The notes: generated by a model not told the origin, from the letters alone. A stretch of 64,000 bases of DNA from Zhihengliuella flava (GCF_015751895.1 NZ_JADOTZ010000001.1:2294001-2358000); one strand, 5' to 3'. Positions 25,556 through 33,799 are shown, counted from the first letter of the stretch. Made by a program: numbers and translations.

Positions 25556-26628
25556 GTGCGGTGCCAGCCTCCGCCGCAGGGATTTCCGTTCGCCGGGCCT
25601 GGCCGGCCGGCCACGGCCGGCAGACTGTGGAGGGATACGACGCCGCCGGACGGCTGCGGGCCGGCGTGTGGGACGGCGAGGGGCCCGGCGCTCGCCTTGA
25701 GGTGTACCCGTACGGGCACGATCCCAAGCTTCCCGGCCTAGCCGGCGTGCTGGCCGCCGGCGGCCCTCAGCCCGCTGAGCTCCTGGTCCACCGCGCCGGG
25801 CGCCGCGCCGTGGTGCGAGTGCACGGCGCCGAGGCGGGGGAGCGATACGTCAAGCTGCTCCGCCCCGGAAAAGCGGACCGTGTGGCCGAGGCGTCGGCAC
25901 GGTGGGGCGAGCTGGTGCGAGCCGCCGGGGGTGCTAGTGCGGCCCTCGTGGAGGTGGGAGCCGATCGCGTGGTGTTCGACGCGGTGCCCGGACAGTCCCT
26001 GCGCTCGTTGCCGCTGCGGTCGTGGCGCGCCGCGTGGGCGCAGTTCGCCCGACTGTGGCCGCGCCTCGCCGTCGTTCCCACCGCGGGGGCGAGCGATGGC
26101 ACGGAAGCCGCCGCGGCGTGGGAGCGCCACAACGCGCACTCCGAGGCGGAAGTGGTCATGGCGTGGCTGAAGCGCCTGCAGGAGGACGACCCGTTGGCGC
26201 TCGATCCGGAGACCGCCGGGCGTCTACACGAGCGCGCCCGGACCGCGGTCCGTGAGTTGGTCGAGGGCGTGCCGCAGTCCCTGGTGCGGGCGCATCGTGA
26301 CCTCCACGATGAGCAACTGTTGTACGATCCCGCCGCCGGGAGGCTAGGATTCCTCGATTTCGATACGGCCGCGTTGGCCGAGCCCGCCTTGGATCTGGCC
26401 AACCTCTGGGTGCATTTGGATTTACGGCGCGCCCAAGACCTGATTTCCGGCCCCATGCACGTCTCCGCTCGCGCCCAGGTCCGGCGGGCTGCCGTGCGCT
26501 GCGGAGTGACCGCACAGCGGTTCGAGGCCTACGCGGAGGCGACCCGACTTCGCCTAGTCGGGGTGTATGGTTTTCGCCCGCCGTGGCGCTCCTTGGCGCG
26601 GTCCTGGGCGGGGCCCGCGGGGCTGTGA
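25552..26628 (+). CDS. APH-fold phosphotransferase (second of two in the operon)
   Basis: A 358-residue kinase-like protein with AHRDLHDEQLL near residue 246 as catalytic loop and FLDFDTAALAEPALDLANLW as the metal-binding segment. It is only distantly like the kinase encoded just upstream, so the pair is probably not a recent duplication. The GTG start overlaps the previous stop (GTGA). The first half is rich in Ala, Gly and Arg and its phosphate-binding lobe is degenerate. It closes the operon; a small GATGAG/CTCATC hairpin covers its stop codon. Confidence 0.72.
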   Translation: MSAVPASAAGISVRRAWPAGHGRQTVEGYDAAGRLRAGVWDGEGPGARLEVYPYGHDPKLPGLAGVLAAGGPQPAELLVHRAGRRAVVRVHGAEAGERYVKLLRPGKADRVAEASARWGELVRAAGGASAALVEVGADRVVFDAVPGQSLRSLPLRSWRAAWAQFARLWPRLAVVPTAGASDGTEAAAAWERHNAHSEAEVVMAWLKRLQEDDPLALDPETAGRLHERARTAVRELVEGVPQSLVRAHRDLHDEQLLYDPAAGRLGFLDFDTAALAEPALDLANLWVHLDLRRAQDLISGPMHVSARAQVRRAAVRCGVTAQRFEAYAEATRLRLVGVYGFRPPWRSLARSWAGPAGL

Positions 26629-26660
26629 TGAGCACCTCATCGGGTGGGAGGTTTCTGATT

Positions 26661-26688
26661 TTGCGCGTACCGCGTGCGCTGGTAAAGT
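26661..26688 (+). promoter_or_regulatory. tRNA-Thr promoter
   Basis: TTGCGC (26661-26666) and TAAAGT (26683-26688) are separated by 16 bp, and the tRNA begins 14 bases after the -10. This is the best -35/-10 pair in this part of the window. Confidence 0.65.
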
Positions 26689-26701
26689 ATTTCTTCGTTG
26701 C

Positions 26702-26773
26702 GCCCCCGTAGCTCAGTGGTAGAGCGCAGTCTTGGTAAGACTGAGGTCACGGGATCGATTCCCGTCGGGGGCT
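26702..26773 (+). tRNA. tRNA-Thr (anticodon GGT)
   Basis: Acceptor arms GCCCCCG/CGGGGGC, D-arm GCTCAGTGGTAGAGC, anticodon GGT at 26734-26736 in loop TTGGTAA, and T-arm ACGGGATCGATTCCCGT fold canonically. The 3' CCA is not encoded. Confidence 0.97.
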
Positions 26774-26775
26774 CT

Positions 26776-26834
26776 GAATGAGAGCCCGCGTCCGTGTCAT
26801 GTCAACTGACGCAGACGCGGGCATTTTCTCATTC
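26776..26834 (+). terminator. Terminator-like hairpin between tRNA-Thr and tRNA-Met
   Basis: GCCCGCGTC (26784-26792) pairs with GACGCGGGC (26814-26822), followed by ATTTTCTC. Flanking GAATGAGA and TCTCATTC can extend the stem around a small bulge. Confidence 0.7.
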
Positions 26835-26836
26835 GT

Positions 26837-26910
26837 GGCGGTGTAGCTCAGCTGGTTAGAGCGCACGACTCATAATCGTGAGGTCCCGGGATCGAGTCCC
26901 GGCACCGCTA
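26837..26910 (+). tRNA. tRNA-Met (anticodon CAT)
   Basis: Acceptor GGCGGTG pairs with CACCGCT (the first pair is G-U), the D-arm is GCTCAGCTGGTTAGAGC, CAT lies at 26871-26873, and the T-arm is CCGGGATCGAGTCCCGG. The first pair is intact, unlike an initiator tRNA, so this is elongator Met or, less likely, a lysidine-modified Ile tRNA. The 3' CCA is not encoded. Confidence 0.92.
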
Positions 26911-26918
26911 CAGCGGCC

Positions 26919-26958
26919 AAGGCCCGGAATCACAGCGATTCCGGGCCTTGTGTGTTTC
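26919..26958 (+). terminator. Terminator after tRNA-Met
   Basis: A perfect 13-bp stem (26919-26931 with 26937-26949) with a 5-base loop is followed by the T-rich GTGTGTTT. Confidence 0.85.
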
Positions 26959-27061
26959 CCGGCGCTAGAGAGGCCCGCGGTGCGCGGGTCGCCGGGTCCC
27001 GAGGGCGCGCTGACCTGCGGCGATGCGCGGGTATCGCGTGATGCTCAAGGGGACTGGACTC

Positions 27062-27091
27062 TTGATCCTGTGGTGTGATCCGCATTACGTT
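27062..27091 (+). promoter_or_regulatory. Possible promoter of the rhamnogalacturonan lyase gene
   Basis: TTGATC (27062-27067) and TACGTT (27086-27091) are 18 bp apart and 43 bases before the ATG. Both boxes are imperfect matches. Confidence 0.35.
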
Positions 27092-27133
27092 CAGCGGTGC
27101 CCCTCATCAGCTCACACCGGAGGACCTTGTTCA

Positions 27134-29686
27134 ATGATGAATCGTTTCACGCCCACCGTGACCGGCATGCGGTGCGCCGCCGCCGCAGCGGCGATCGCCG
27201 CGATCGCCGCCACCGGAACCGTCGCAGCGACGGCCGCCCCGCACACTGACGCCCACGCCCCCGTGACGCTCGGCGGGACCCAACTGGAGAACCTTGACCG
27301 CGGTCTTGTTGCGGTGGCCACCGGCGAGGCCGTGCACCTCTCGTGGCGGCTGCTGGCCACCGAGACACGGGGCTCCGATGCGTCCGGCATGACCGGCGCC
27401 GACTTCGTGGTGTACCGAGACGGCGAGCGCCTCGCCTCCGTGACGGACTCCACCACGTACACCGACACCGAGGGAAGCTCGGACGCGCGCTACGCCGTCG
27501 CACCGGTGGTCTCCGGCATCGAACAGGATCCCAGCGCGGCCGTGACGGCGTGGGAGCAGGGGCACTACGACCTGCCGCTGCAGAAGCCAGCCGATGGCGT
27601 GACGCCAGCGGGCGAGGCCTACACCTACTCGGCCAACGACGTCTCGGTGGGCGACGTCGATGGCGACGGTGAGTACGAGTACGTGGTCAAGTGGTACCCC
27701 TCCAATGCCAAGGATGTTTCCCAGAAGGGGTACACGGGCAACACCTACGTGGACACCTACAAGCTCGACGGCACGCTGCTGAACCGCATCGACCTCGGCG
27801 TGAATATTCGGTCCGGCGCGCACTACACCCAGTTCGTGGTCCAAGACTTTGATGGGGACGGTCGCAGCGAAATCATGCTCAAGACCGCGCCCGGAACCTC
27901 CACCACGCGGTACGACGACGGCGCTCCGGTTAGCACGGACTACGTGAGTCTGCCGGAGGAGGACGTCGCAGCCGGCGTCAGCCACGAGGACGACTACCGG
28001 ATGAGCGCCGCCGACTATCGGGAACACCTCATCGGCATGTTTGCCGAGTGGGACGAGCATCCCGAGGTGGTCGCGGGGAACTGGCCGGAAACGATCGAGG
28101 CGGCGCTCGGGATTGAGCAGCGCCATGACTACCCCCTGGACCGTCAGGCCGCCACGGACCTCGCTGACTACTTCATCGACGAGTACGCGCCGGCACGCAG
28201 CAGCCGCAATGACCTGACGACGTTCGAAGGCTTTGTCATCACGGGGCCGGAATACCTGTCCGTGTTCGACGGGCAGACCGGCGCCGAGCTGGACACCGTG
28301 GACTATGCCCCGGGCCGCGGTGACGACGGCCTCCTCTGGGGAGACTACGCGATGAGCCGCATCGAACCCGGAAACCGGGTGGACCGCTTCCTGGCCACCA
28401 GTGCCTACCTGGGCGATGCACAACCATCCGCCGTCTTCGCGCGCGGCTACTACACTCGCACGGCCATCGCCGCGTACGACTTCGATGGCGAGCAACTGAG
28501 CCAGCGTTGGTTGGCGGACAGCGGCCACGTGCCCATGGACAACCCGTTCAACGCCGCGCCGCACGGTCACGACGGCAGCGACCCCGTCTTCGGCGAGATC
28601 GCCTCCCAAGGCTTCCATTCCCTGAGCGCGGCTGACGTGGACTCGGACGGGAGCCAAGAAATCGTCTACGGCGCGGTCACGCTCGAGGAGGACGGCTCCG
28701 TGCTGTACAGCTCCACCGACGTGCTGCCGGAGGGCAGCGCAGACCCGGGCGCGCAGGCCAAGCTGGGCCACGGTGATGCCATGCACGTCGGGGACCTCGA
28801 TCCGAACCGGGAGGGGCAGGAGGTCTGGACCGTGCATGAGTCCGGAAGCTGGGCGCCGTACGGTTCGGTGATGCGGGATGCGGCCACGGGCGAGGTTCTC
28901 TTTGGCGCGTACTCGGGCCGGGATACCGGCCGCGGTATGGCGGGCGACGTGGATCCTCAGACCCCCGGGCTCGAGGTGTGGGCCTCCATGCCGGGTGGAT
29001 CGGACGGGTCCGGACTGCTGTCCGCCACGGGTGAACGGCTCGGGGAAGAGACCCCCGGTACCAACGCCTCGATCCGCTTTGCCGGGGACGGCACCACCAG
29101 CATCGTGGACCGCGACGGCGCGTCCCAGCCGGTGGTGCGCCACGTCGCCGCGGGGACGGAATGGGTCGCCGAGGGGACGCAAACGAACAACGGGACCAAG
29201 GGCAACCCGTCGCTCGTGGCCGACGTCTTGGGGGACTGGCGTGAGGAACTGCTCGTGCGCACCGATGACTCGAGCGCCTTGCGGTTCTATACGAGCACGG
29301 ACGCAACGGACATCAAACTGCCGGCCCTGATGCAGGACGCGCAGTACCGCTCCCAAGTCTCCGGGCAGCAGACGTCCTACAACCAGCCCGCGTACCCCAG
29401 CTACTACCTCGCGAGCGACGTGGACTACGCAGCGGTGCCGGTGCTGACCCAGGAAGCCACCCCTGCCGCCCCGCGCGTCAAGGACCGCGCCGGTAGCGAC
29501 CGTGACGAGGTGCGGGTCAACCCGAACCGCCCGGAGTTCACCTACTACGTGGACGGCGTCAAGGTCGAGGCCGGCAACGGCAAGGTAGCGCTCGACGGCG
29601 AGGCCGACGTCGTCGCCGTACCCAACCCGGGCTACCGCGTGGCCGAGGGAGCCCAGAGTCAGTGGACGCTCTCCGCACGCGACTAA
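27134..29686 (+). CDS. Secreted rhamnogalacturonan lyase, polysaccharide lyase family 11
   Basis: An 850-residue protein with a signal peptide (basic start, then an Ala/Ile-rich core to about residue 35). It continues with the PL11 start LENLDRGLVAV and repeated blade motifs such as DVDGDGEYEYVVKW and DFDGDGRSEIMLKT that bind calcium in the eight-bladed propeller. It cleaves the rhamnose-galacturonate backbone of pectin outside the cell. About 60 C-terminal residues (from DRDEVRVNPNRPEF) form an extra module resembling surface-protein repeats. GGAGGA supports the first of two adjacent ATGs. No sugar transporter or regulator is adjacent. Confidence 0.9.
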   Translation: MMNRFTPTVTGMRCAAAAAAIAAIAATGTVAATAAPHTDAHAPVTLGGTQLENLDRGLVAVATGEAVHLSWRLLATETRGSDASGMTGADFVVYRDGERLASVTDSTTYTDTEGSSDARYAVAPVVSGIEQDPSAAVTAWEQGHYDLPLQKPADGVTPAGEAYTYSANDVSVGDVDGDGEYEYVVKWYPSNAKDVSQKGYTGNTYVDTYKLDGTLLNRIDLGVNIRSGAHYTQFVVQDFDGDGRSEIMLKTAPGTSTTRYDDGAPVSTDYVSLPEEDVAAGVSHEDDYRMSAADYREHLIGMFAEWDEHPEVVAGNWPETIEAALGIEQRHDYPLDRQAATDLADYFIDEYAPARSSRNDLTTFEGFVITGPEYLSVFDGQTGAELDTVDYAPGRGDDGLLWGDYAMSRIEPGNRVDRFLATSAYLGDAQPSAVFARGYYTRTAIAAYDFDGEQLSQRWLADSGHVPMDNPFNAAPHGHDGSDPVFGEIASQGFHSLSAADVDSDGSQEIVYGAVTLEEDGSVLYSSTDVLPEGSADPGAQAKLGHGDAMHVGDLDPNREGQEVWTVHESGSWAPYGSVMRDAATGEVLFGAYSGRDTGRGMAGDVDPQTPGLEVWASMPGGSDGSGLLSATGERLGEETPGTNASIRFAGDGTTSIVDRDGASQPVVRHVAAGTEWVAEGTQTNNGTKGNPSLVADVLGDWREELLVRTDDSSALRFYTSTDATDIKLPALMQDAQYRSQVSGQQTSYNQPAYPSYYLASDVDYAAVPVLTQEATPAAPRVKDRAGSDRDEVRVNPNRPEFTYYVDGVKVEAGNGKVALDGEADVVAVPNPGYRVAEGAQSQWTLSARD

Positions 29687-29821
29687 CGTCCGCTACGCCC
29701 GCCACCGGGCCCGCCGCCATGCGCCGCGGGTCCGGTGGCGCGACGCCTCCCGACCTGACGCGGTAGGCTGGGAAATGCTGGGGGAGTAGGACATTCATTG
29801 AGGTGAGCCGAGAGGACGACG

Positions 29822-31171
29822 ATGACGGATTCAGGCAACGAATTCCCTTCGCGTGCTCAGCTCCGCCGGGACCGGCAGCGCGCCATGGAAGAACAGCGCC
29901 ACGAGCTCGAGCAGGAGCGAAAGCCCGCCGCCGATCAGACCTCGGAGGACACCACGATCTCGGTCCCGCCGCCACATCGCCCGGCCCGCGCAGCGCAGAA
30001 CGAGGCCCCGCTGCCTCGATTCGACGCCGCTGAACGCCCTGCCGCCTCGGCAGCAGCTCAGCGCTACGATCAGTTTCCGCCGCTCAGTGAAGTGGCCCCA
30101 TCCCTTGTTCCGAACGAAGCCGCCCCGGCCACGGCGGAGCCGGACTCCGACGTGCCGGAGTTCCGCGGAGCGGAGGAGCCGAGCACGTCTCCTGCCGCAT
30201 CACGGCAGAAGGAGCCCGTCCCCTCCATGACTCCAGCCGAGCGCGACGACCGCTCGACGTTCCTGCGCAATAGCGACGACGCCGTCGTGCCAGCCCAGGA
30301 GGGATTCCGCGGGTTCCTGAACCGGCTGGGATTCAAGCTGGAACCGACGGGAGCCGAGTTGCAGGACCGGCAGTGGCGTGCCCAAGTCGGCCGCCGCGTG
30401 GGCCGGCCCACCACGGTCTCCATCGTCAACGGCAAGGGCGGCGCCAACAAGACCCCCACCACCGTCCTGCTGGCCTCGGTCTTCGGACGCAATTCAAGCC
30501 AATCCGTGCTCGCGTGGGACAACAACGGCACGCGGGGCACCCTGGGCTGGCGCACCGCCGCCGACCAGCACTCGTCCCACGTGATGAACTTGCTGCACGA
30601 CGCCGACGATCTGCTGAGCGTGCGTCCCACGGAGCACAATATTGACGGTTACGTGCACTACCAGCCGGCCGACCGCTTTAGCGTTCTGAGGACCGAGCCC
30701 ACCCTGTTGGCGTCCGAACAGTCGGTCTCCAGCGACGATTTCGACGCCCTGCACGCGGTGGTCAGTCGCTATTTTCAGATCACGTTTGTGGATTCCGGCA
30801 ATGATGAGTCCGCCGAGCGGTGGCTGCGCATGATCGACCACACGGACCAACTCGTCATTGCTTCCACCACGGTCGAGGAGCACGCTGAGGCCGGTGCGCT
30901 GCTGCTCGAGGCGCTCACCAACCGCGGCGGCCGGTACGCCGAGTTGGCGCGCAACGCCGTCGTCATCGTCTCTGAACCGTCACCGAGCCCCAAACCGGGC
31001 CAGCTGCGCCGCATCACCAAGGGCTTCGAGCACCTCGCCCGCTCCGTGGTCACCATCCCGCACGACCCGCACCTTGTGAAGGGGCAAATCCGGTTTGACG
31101 CCCTCAAGCTGGAAACGAAGCGTGCCTGGTTGCGGGCCGCGGCGGCGGTCTCGGAGGGCGTGGCGGGCTGA
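29822..31171 (+). CDS. ParA/MinD-like ATPase with deviant Walker A and a disordered N-terminus
   Basis: A 449-residue protein. Residues 1-150 are charged and rich in Pro, Ala and Glu, starting with a predicted coiled segment. The C-terminal 250 residues form a P-loop domain of the ParA/MinD class, but the Walker A reads NGKGGANKTPT (K210) where KGGVGKTT is usual. The switch-like AWDNNGTRGTLGW replaces the usual DxDPQGN. Such orphan ATPases recur in actinobacteria near envelope or secretion genes; a role in positioning or secretion is conjecture. No parB gene or parS-like site is adjacent. AGAGGA precedes the ATG. Confidence 0.78.
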   Translation: MTDSGNEFPSRAQLRRDRQRAMEEQRHELEQERKPAADQTSEDTTISVPPPHRPARAAQNEAPLPRFDAAERPAASAAAQRYDQFPPLSEVAPSLVPNEAAPATAEPDSDVPEFRGAEEPSTSPAASRQKEPVPSMTPAERDDRSTFLRNSDDAVVPAQEGFRGFLNRLGFKLEPTGAELQDRQWRAQVGRRVGRPTTVSIVNGKGGANKTPTTVLLASVFGRNSSQSVLAWDNNGTRGTLGWRTAADQHSSHVMNLLHDADDLLSVRPTEHNIDGYVHYQPADRFSVLRTEPTLLASEQSVSSDDFDALHAVVSRYFQITFVDSGNDESAERWLRMIDHTDQLVIASTTVEEHAEAGALLLEALTNRGGRYAELARNAVVIVSEPSPSPKPGQLRRITKGFEHLARSVVTIPHDPHLVKGQIRFDALKLETKRAWLRAAAAVSEGVAG

Positions 31172-31195
31172 GGTGTCCGCCCGCTGCCTGAGAAG

Positions 31196-31207
31196 TAGAC
31201 TGGACGT
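31196..31207 (+). promoter_or_regulatory. Predicted leaderless promoter -10 of the 78-aa membrane protein gene
   Basis: TAGACT at 31196-31201 plus six bases precede the ATG at 31208. Confidence 0.5.
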
Positions 31208-31444
31208 ATGCTTTCGATTCCGTGGGACGCACTGTCCACGCTCTACAAAGTCCTCGTCGCGAGCTCGATGGGGATCTCCGCCGTCGGGATCGTCTTAGCT
31301 CTGATCGGGGCCTTCAACCAAGCCACGGGCTTGATCTACGCGGGGAGCGCCATCATCGTCGTCGGTGTGCTGTTGCACGTCGCTGGCTTGATGGTGCGCG
31401 GCCGCGATGCCCGCGCCTACCGCATGATGCAGTCCAAGAGCTAA
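31208..31444 (+). CDS. Small two-helix membrane protein (78 aa)
   Basis: No named family is recognised. Two hydrophobic helices (about residues 13-35 and 40-63) are followed by a basic tail, suggesting a hairpin in the membrane. It begins at a leaderless promoter 36 bases after the ParA-like gene and ends 29 bases before the first MaoC-type gene, so it may lead the hadA-hadB-murB unit. The function is unknown. Confidence 0.72.
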   Translation: MLSIPWDALSTLYKVLVASSMGISAVGIVLALIGAFNQATGLIYAGSAIIVVGVLLHVAGLMVRGRDARAYRMMQSKS

Positions 31445-31473
31445 CGTCCCCCACTCAACGCAAAGGACCAGAA

Positions 31474-31920
31474 GTGAGCATTAATCCAGAACTGGCCGGC
31501 CGCGTCTATCCGGCGGGCGAACCCTACGTCGTCGGTCGTGAAAAGATTCGCGAGTTCGCCACCGCTACGCAGGCCCAGCACCCAGCCCACTTCGACGTTG
31601 GCGCCGCCGCGCGCCTGGGGTACGCCGACGTCGTCGCCCCGCCGACCTTCGCCGTGATCATCGCTCAGCGCGCGGACGCGCAGCTCATTGCAGACCCCGC
31701 CTCCGGTATTGATTTCACGCGCGTGGTCCACGCCGATCAGCGTTTCACCCATCACCGCCCGATCGTTGGCGGCGATGAGCTGGTCGCCGAGCTCCACGTG
31801 GACAAGGTCCGCCAGATGGGTTCGGGCGCCATGATCACCACGCGCGCGGAAATTTCGACGACCGGGGGCACCGCCGTGGCCACCGCCGTCTCGTCCCTGC
31901 TCGTCCGCGGAGAGGACTGA
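31474..31920 (+). CDS. MaoC-like hot-dog protein, HadA-like subunit
   Basis: A 148-residue single hot-dog-fold protein matching the FAS1-type/MaoC N-terminal dehydratase domain (GREKIREFATATQAQHPAHFD, then VAPPTFAVIIAQ). It lacks the catalytic Asp/His hydratase motif, as expected for the non-catalytic partner of a HadA/HadB heterodimer. It starts at a GTG behind AAAGGA; the longer frame from 31222 overlaps the upstream gene. Only 3 bases separate it from the hadB-like gene. Micrococcaceae lack mycolic acids, so a role in another hydroxyacyl dehydration is more likely. Confidence 0.8.
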   Translation: MSINPELAGRVYPAGEPYVVGREKIREFATATQAQHPAHFDVGAAARLGYADVVAPPTFAVIIAQRADAQLIADPASGIDFTRVVHADQRFTHHRPIVGGDELVAELHVDKVRQMGSGAMITTRAEISTTGGTAVATAVSSLLVRGED

Positions 31921-31923
31921 CCC

Positions 31924-32367
31924 ATGCCTGACTTCACCACCCTCACCGTCGGAGATTCGATCGGTGAGCGCACCATCACCGTCAATCGGGCCGATCTGGT
32001 CCGGTATGCGGGCGCCTCCGGCGACTTCAACCCGATTCACTGGAACGAACGCTTCGCGCGCGAGGTGGAACTTCCGGGCGTGATTGCCCACGGCATGTTC
32101 ACCATGGGGGCGGCCGTTCAGCTGGTCACGGACTGGGCGGGAGACCCCGGTGCGGTCATCGACTACCAAACGCGCTTCACGAAGCCGGTCGTGGTTGAAG
32201 ACCTCGCGGGAGAGAGCCCGACCACCGCGCCAGGCACCGAGATCACCGTAACCGGCAAGATCGGCGCTAAGGACGATGCGGCCGGGACGGCCCGCGTGGA
32301 CCTCACCGTCGAGGCGGGCGGCCAGAAGGTGCTGGTCAAGGCTCAGGCCGTCGTTCGGTTCGCATGA
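31924..32367 (+). CDS. MaoC-like (3R)-hydroxyacyl dehydratase, HadB-like catalytic subunit
   Basis: A 147-residue hot-dog protein with the hydratase-2 catalytic motif YAGASGDFNPIHWNE (Asp34 and His39). It probably pairs with the preceding MaoC-like protein to hydrate or dehydrate an acyl thioester. GAGAGGA lies just upstream of the ATG, and its stop overlaps the murB start (ATGA). The coupling of this dehydratase pair to murB is a conserved actinobacterial arrangement, though the metabolic link is not explained by sequence. Confidence 0.85.
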   Translation: MPDFTTLTVGDSIGERTITVNRADLVRYAGASGDFNPIHWNERFAREVELPGVIAHGMFTMGAAVQLVTDWAGDPGAVIDYQTRFTKPVVVEDLAGESPTTAPGTEITVTGKIGAKDDAAGTARVDLTVEAGGQKVLVKAQAVVRFA

Positions 32368-33443
32368 GCCCTTCTCTGGCAGAACTCACCACCACCGCTG
32401 TCGGAGGGCCAGCCGCTCGCTACGTGGAGGCCAGCACCGAGCGGGACCTGATCGCTGCCGTCACCGCCGCCGACGACGCCGGTGAGCCGCTGCTGCTCGT
32501 CGCTGGCGGTTCGAACCTTCTGGTGGATGACGCTGGCGTGACCGGGGTGGTCATCCGCGTCGGGACCTCGGGAACCACCCTCGACGACGTGGCCGCCTGT
32601 TCCGGCGGCATGGTCACGGTGCAGGCGGGTCACTCATGGGACGATTTCGTCGCGGAGACGCTGGAGCGCGGTTTGGTGGGCCTTGAGGCGCTCTCCGGAA
32701 TTCCGGGCTCGGCGGGTGCAACCCCCGTCCAGAACGTTGGTGCGTATGGCACCGATGTCTCGCGGACCATCGCCCGGGTGCGCACGTGGGATCGCACCAC
32801 TCGGCAAATCGTGTCCTTTGCCAACGCGGATCTCGGCTTCGCCTACCGGGACTCCCGGTTGAAGCAGACCACGGACAACGGGTCCCCACGCTACGTCGTC
32901 CTCCAGGTCACCTTCCAGCTCAAGCAGGGCACTCTGGGCGCCCCGATCGGCTACGCGGAGTTGGCGCGCGCGGTGGACGCCGAGGTCGGCGGCCGAGTCG
33001 AGGCCGGACGCATCCGGGAGGCCGTGCTGCGGTTACGTGCCTCGAAGGGGATGGTGCTGGACGCCGCGGACCGGGACACGTATTCCACCGGTTCGTTCTT
33101 CACGAACCCGGTGGTTGGTGAATCGCTGGCCGCGACGCTGCCTACGGACGCTCCGCGCTACCCGGTGCGCGGCGCCGAGGGAGAGCGCGTGAAGCTTTCC
33201 GCCGCCTGGTTGATCGAGCACGCCGGATTCTCCAAGGGGTATGGGCTGGAAGGCACCGCCGGGTTCGGGCTCGCGGACGGGCGGGCGTCGTTGTCCACCA
33301 AGCACACGCTGGCCATCACCAACCGCGGCGGTGCCACGAGCGGGGACGTGCTCGCCATCGCACGGGCGGTGCGCGACGGCGTCGAACGGGCTTATGGCAT
33401 TCGCTTGCACAACGAACCCCTGCTGATTAACTGTTCCCTCTGA
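32364..33443 (+). CDS. murB: UDP-N-acetylenolpyruvoylglucosamine reductase
   Basis: A 359-residue flavoprotein matching MurB: FAD-binding VAGGSNLLVDD, GIPGSAGATPVQNVGAYG, the YRDSRLK segment, and the proton-donating serine in GSFFTNP. It makes UDP-N-acetylmuramic acid in the cytosol, the second committed step of peptidoglycan synthesis. The ATG overlaps the hadB-like stop by 4 bases. It is the last gene of its unit; a predicted promoter follows. Confidence 0.95.
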   Translation: MSPSLAELTTTAVGGPAARYVEASTERDLIAAVTAADDAGEPLLLVAGGSNLLVDDAGVTGVVIRVGTSGTTLDDVAACSGGMVTVQAGHSWDDFVAETLERGLVGLEALSGIPGSAGATPVQNVGAYGTDVSRTIARVRTWDRTTRQIVSFANADLGFAYRDSRLKQTTDNGSPRYVVLQVTFQLKQGTLGAPIGYAELARAVDAEVGGRVEAGRIREAVLRLRASKGMVLDAADRDTYSTGSFFTNPVVGESLAATLPTDAPRYPVRGAEGERVKLSAAWLIEHAGFSKGYGLEGTAGFGLADGRASLSTKHTLAITNRGGATSGDVLAIARAVRDGVERAYGIRLHNEPLLINCSL

Positions 33444-33495
33444 AACGCCGTCAAAACCCCTAGACAGGCGCCGGTTCACGGAGCACGATGGGGGT

Positions 33496-33708
33496 ATGGG
33501 TACTCACGCACAGGAACCAGAGCACGAGACGAGCCTCGAGCGTGCCATGGACATGGCGGAGGGCAACGCAAAGGAAGCCAAACGCCTACTGGACAAGGCG
33601 CGCGCCTACTATGAGGCGGGCGAAATCGATCGCGAGCGGCTGACGCAGCTCGAGCGGCTATACGACGTCGCGCTGCAGGACCAGCAGCGCGCTGCGCACG
33701 ACGTCTAA
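33496..33708 (+). CDS. Small hypothetical helical protein (70 aa)
   Basis: A charged, almost wholly alpha-helical protein: ETSLERAMDMAEGNAKEAKRLL and RLTQLERLYDVALQDQQ show heptad-like spacing, suggesting a short coiled coil. No family is recognised. The ATG has no ribosome site at normal distance, but CACGAT lies six bases upstream, so a leaderless start is possible. It ends before a 22-bp hairpin shared with asd. Confidence 0.65.
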   Translation: MGTHAQEPEHETSLERAMDMAEGNAKEAKRLLDKARAYYEAGEIDRERLTQLERLYDVALQDQQRAAHDV

Positions 33709-33734
33709 CGAGGGCGCTGCGGCGCCCGCTCTTT

Positions 33735-33788
33735 AACGCAGTGTGTCCCGCTCGGACCCTCACGGTTCCGAGTGGGACACACTGCGTT
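33735..33788. terminator. Bidirectional terminator between the 70-aa gene and asd
   Basis: A 22-bp stem (33735-33756 with 33767-33788, one G-U pair) with a 10-base loop lies between the convergent stops. CTTT before and GTT after give weak T tracts in both directions. Confidence 0.82.
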
Positions 33789-33799
33789 CTAGACGCTGC

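Noticed and set aside
27131-29356. A 741-codon frame antisense to the PL11 lyase
   Set aside because: It is a shadow of a gene with signal peptide and family motifs; no ribosome site, domain or promoter supports it.
26702-29686. A genomic island inserted at the tRNA-Thr/tRNA-Met pair
   Set aside because: No integrase, no repeated tRNA 3' end and no shift in base composition were seen; the orphan lyase alone is insufficient.
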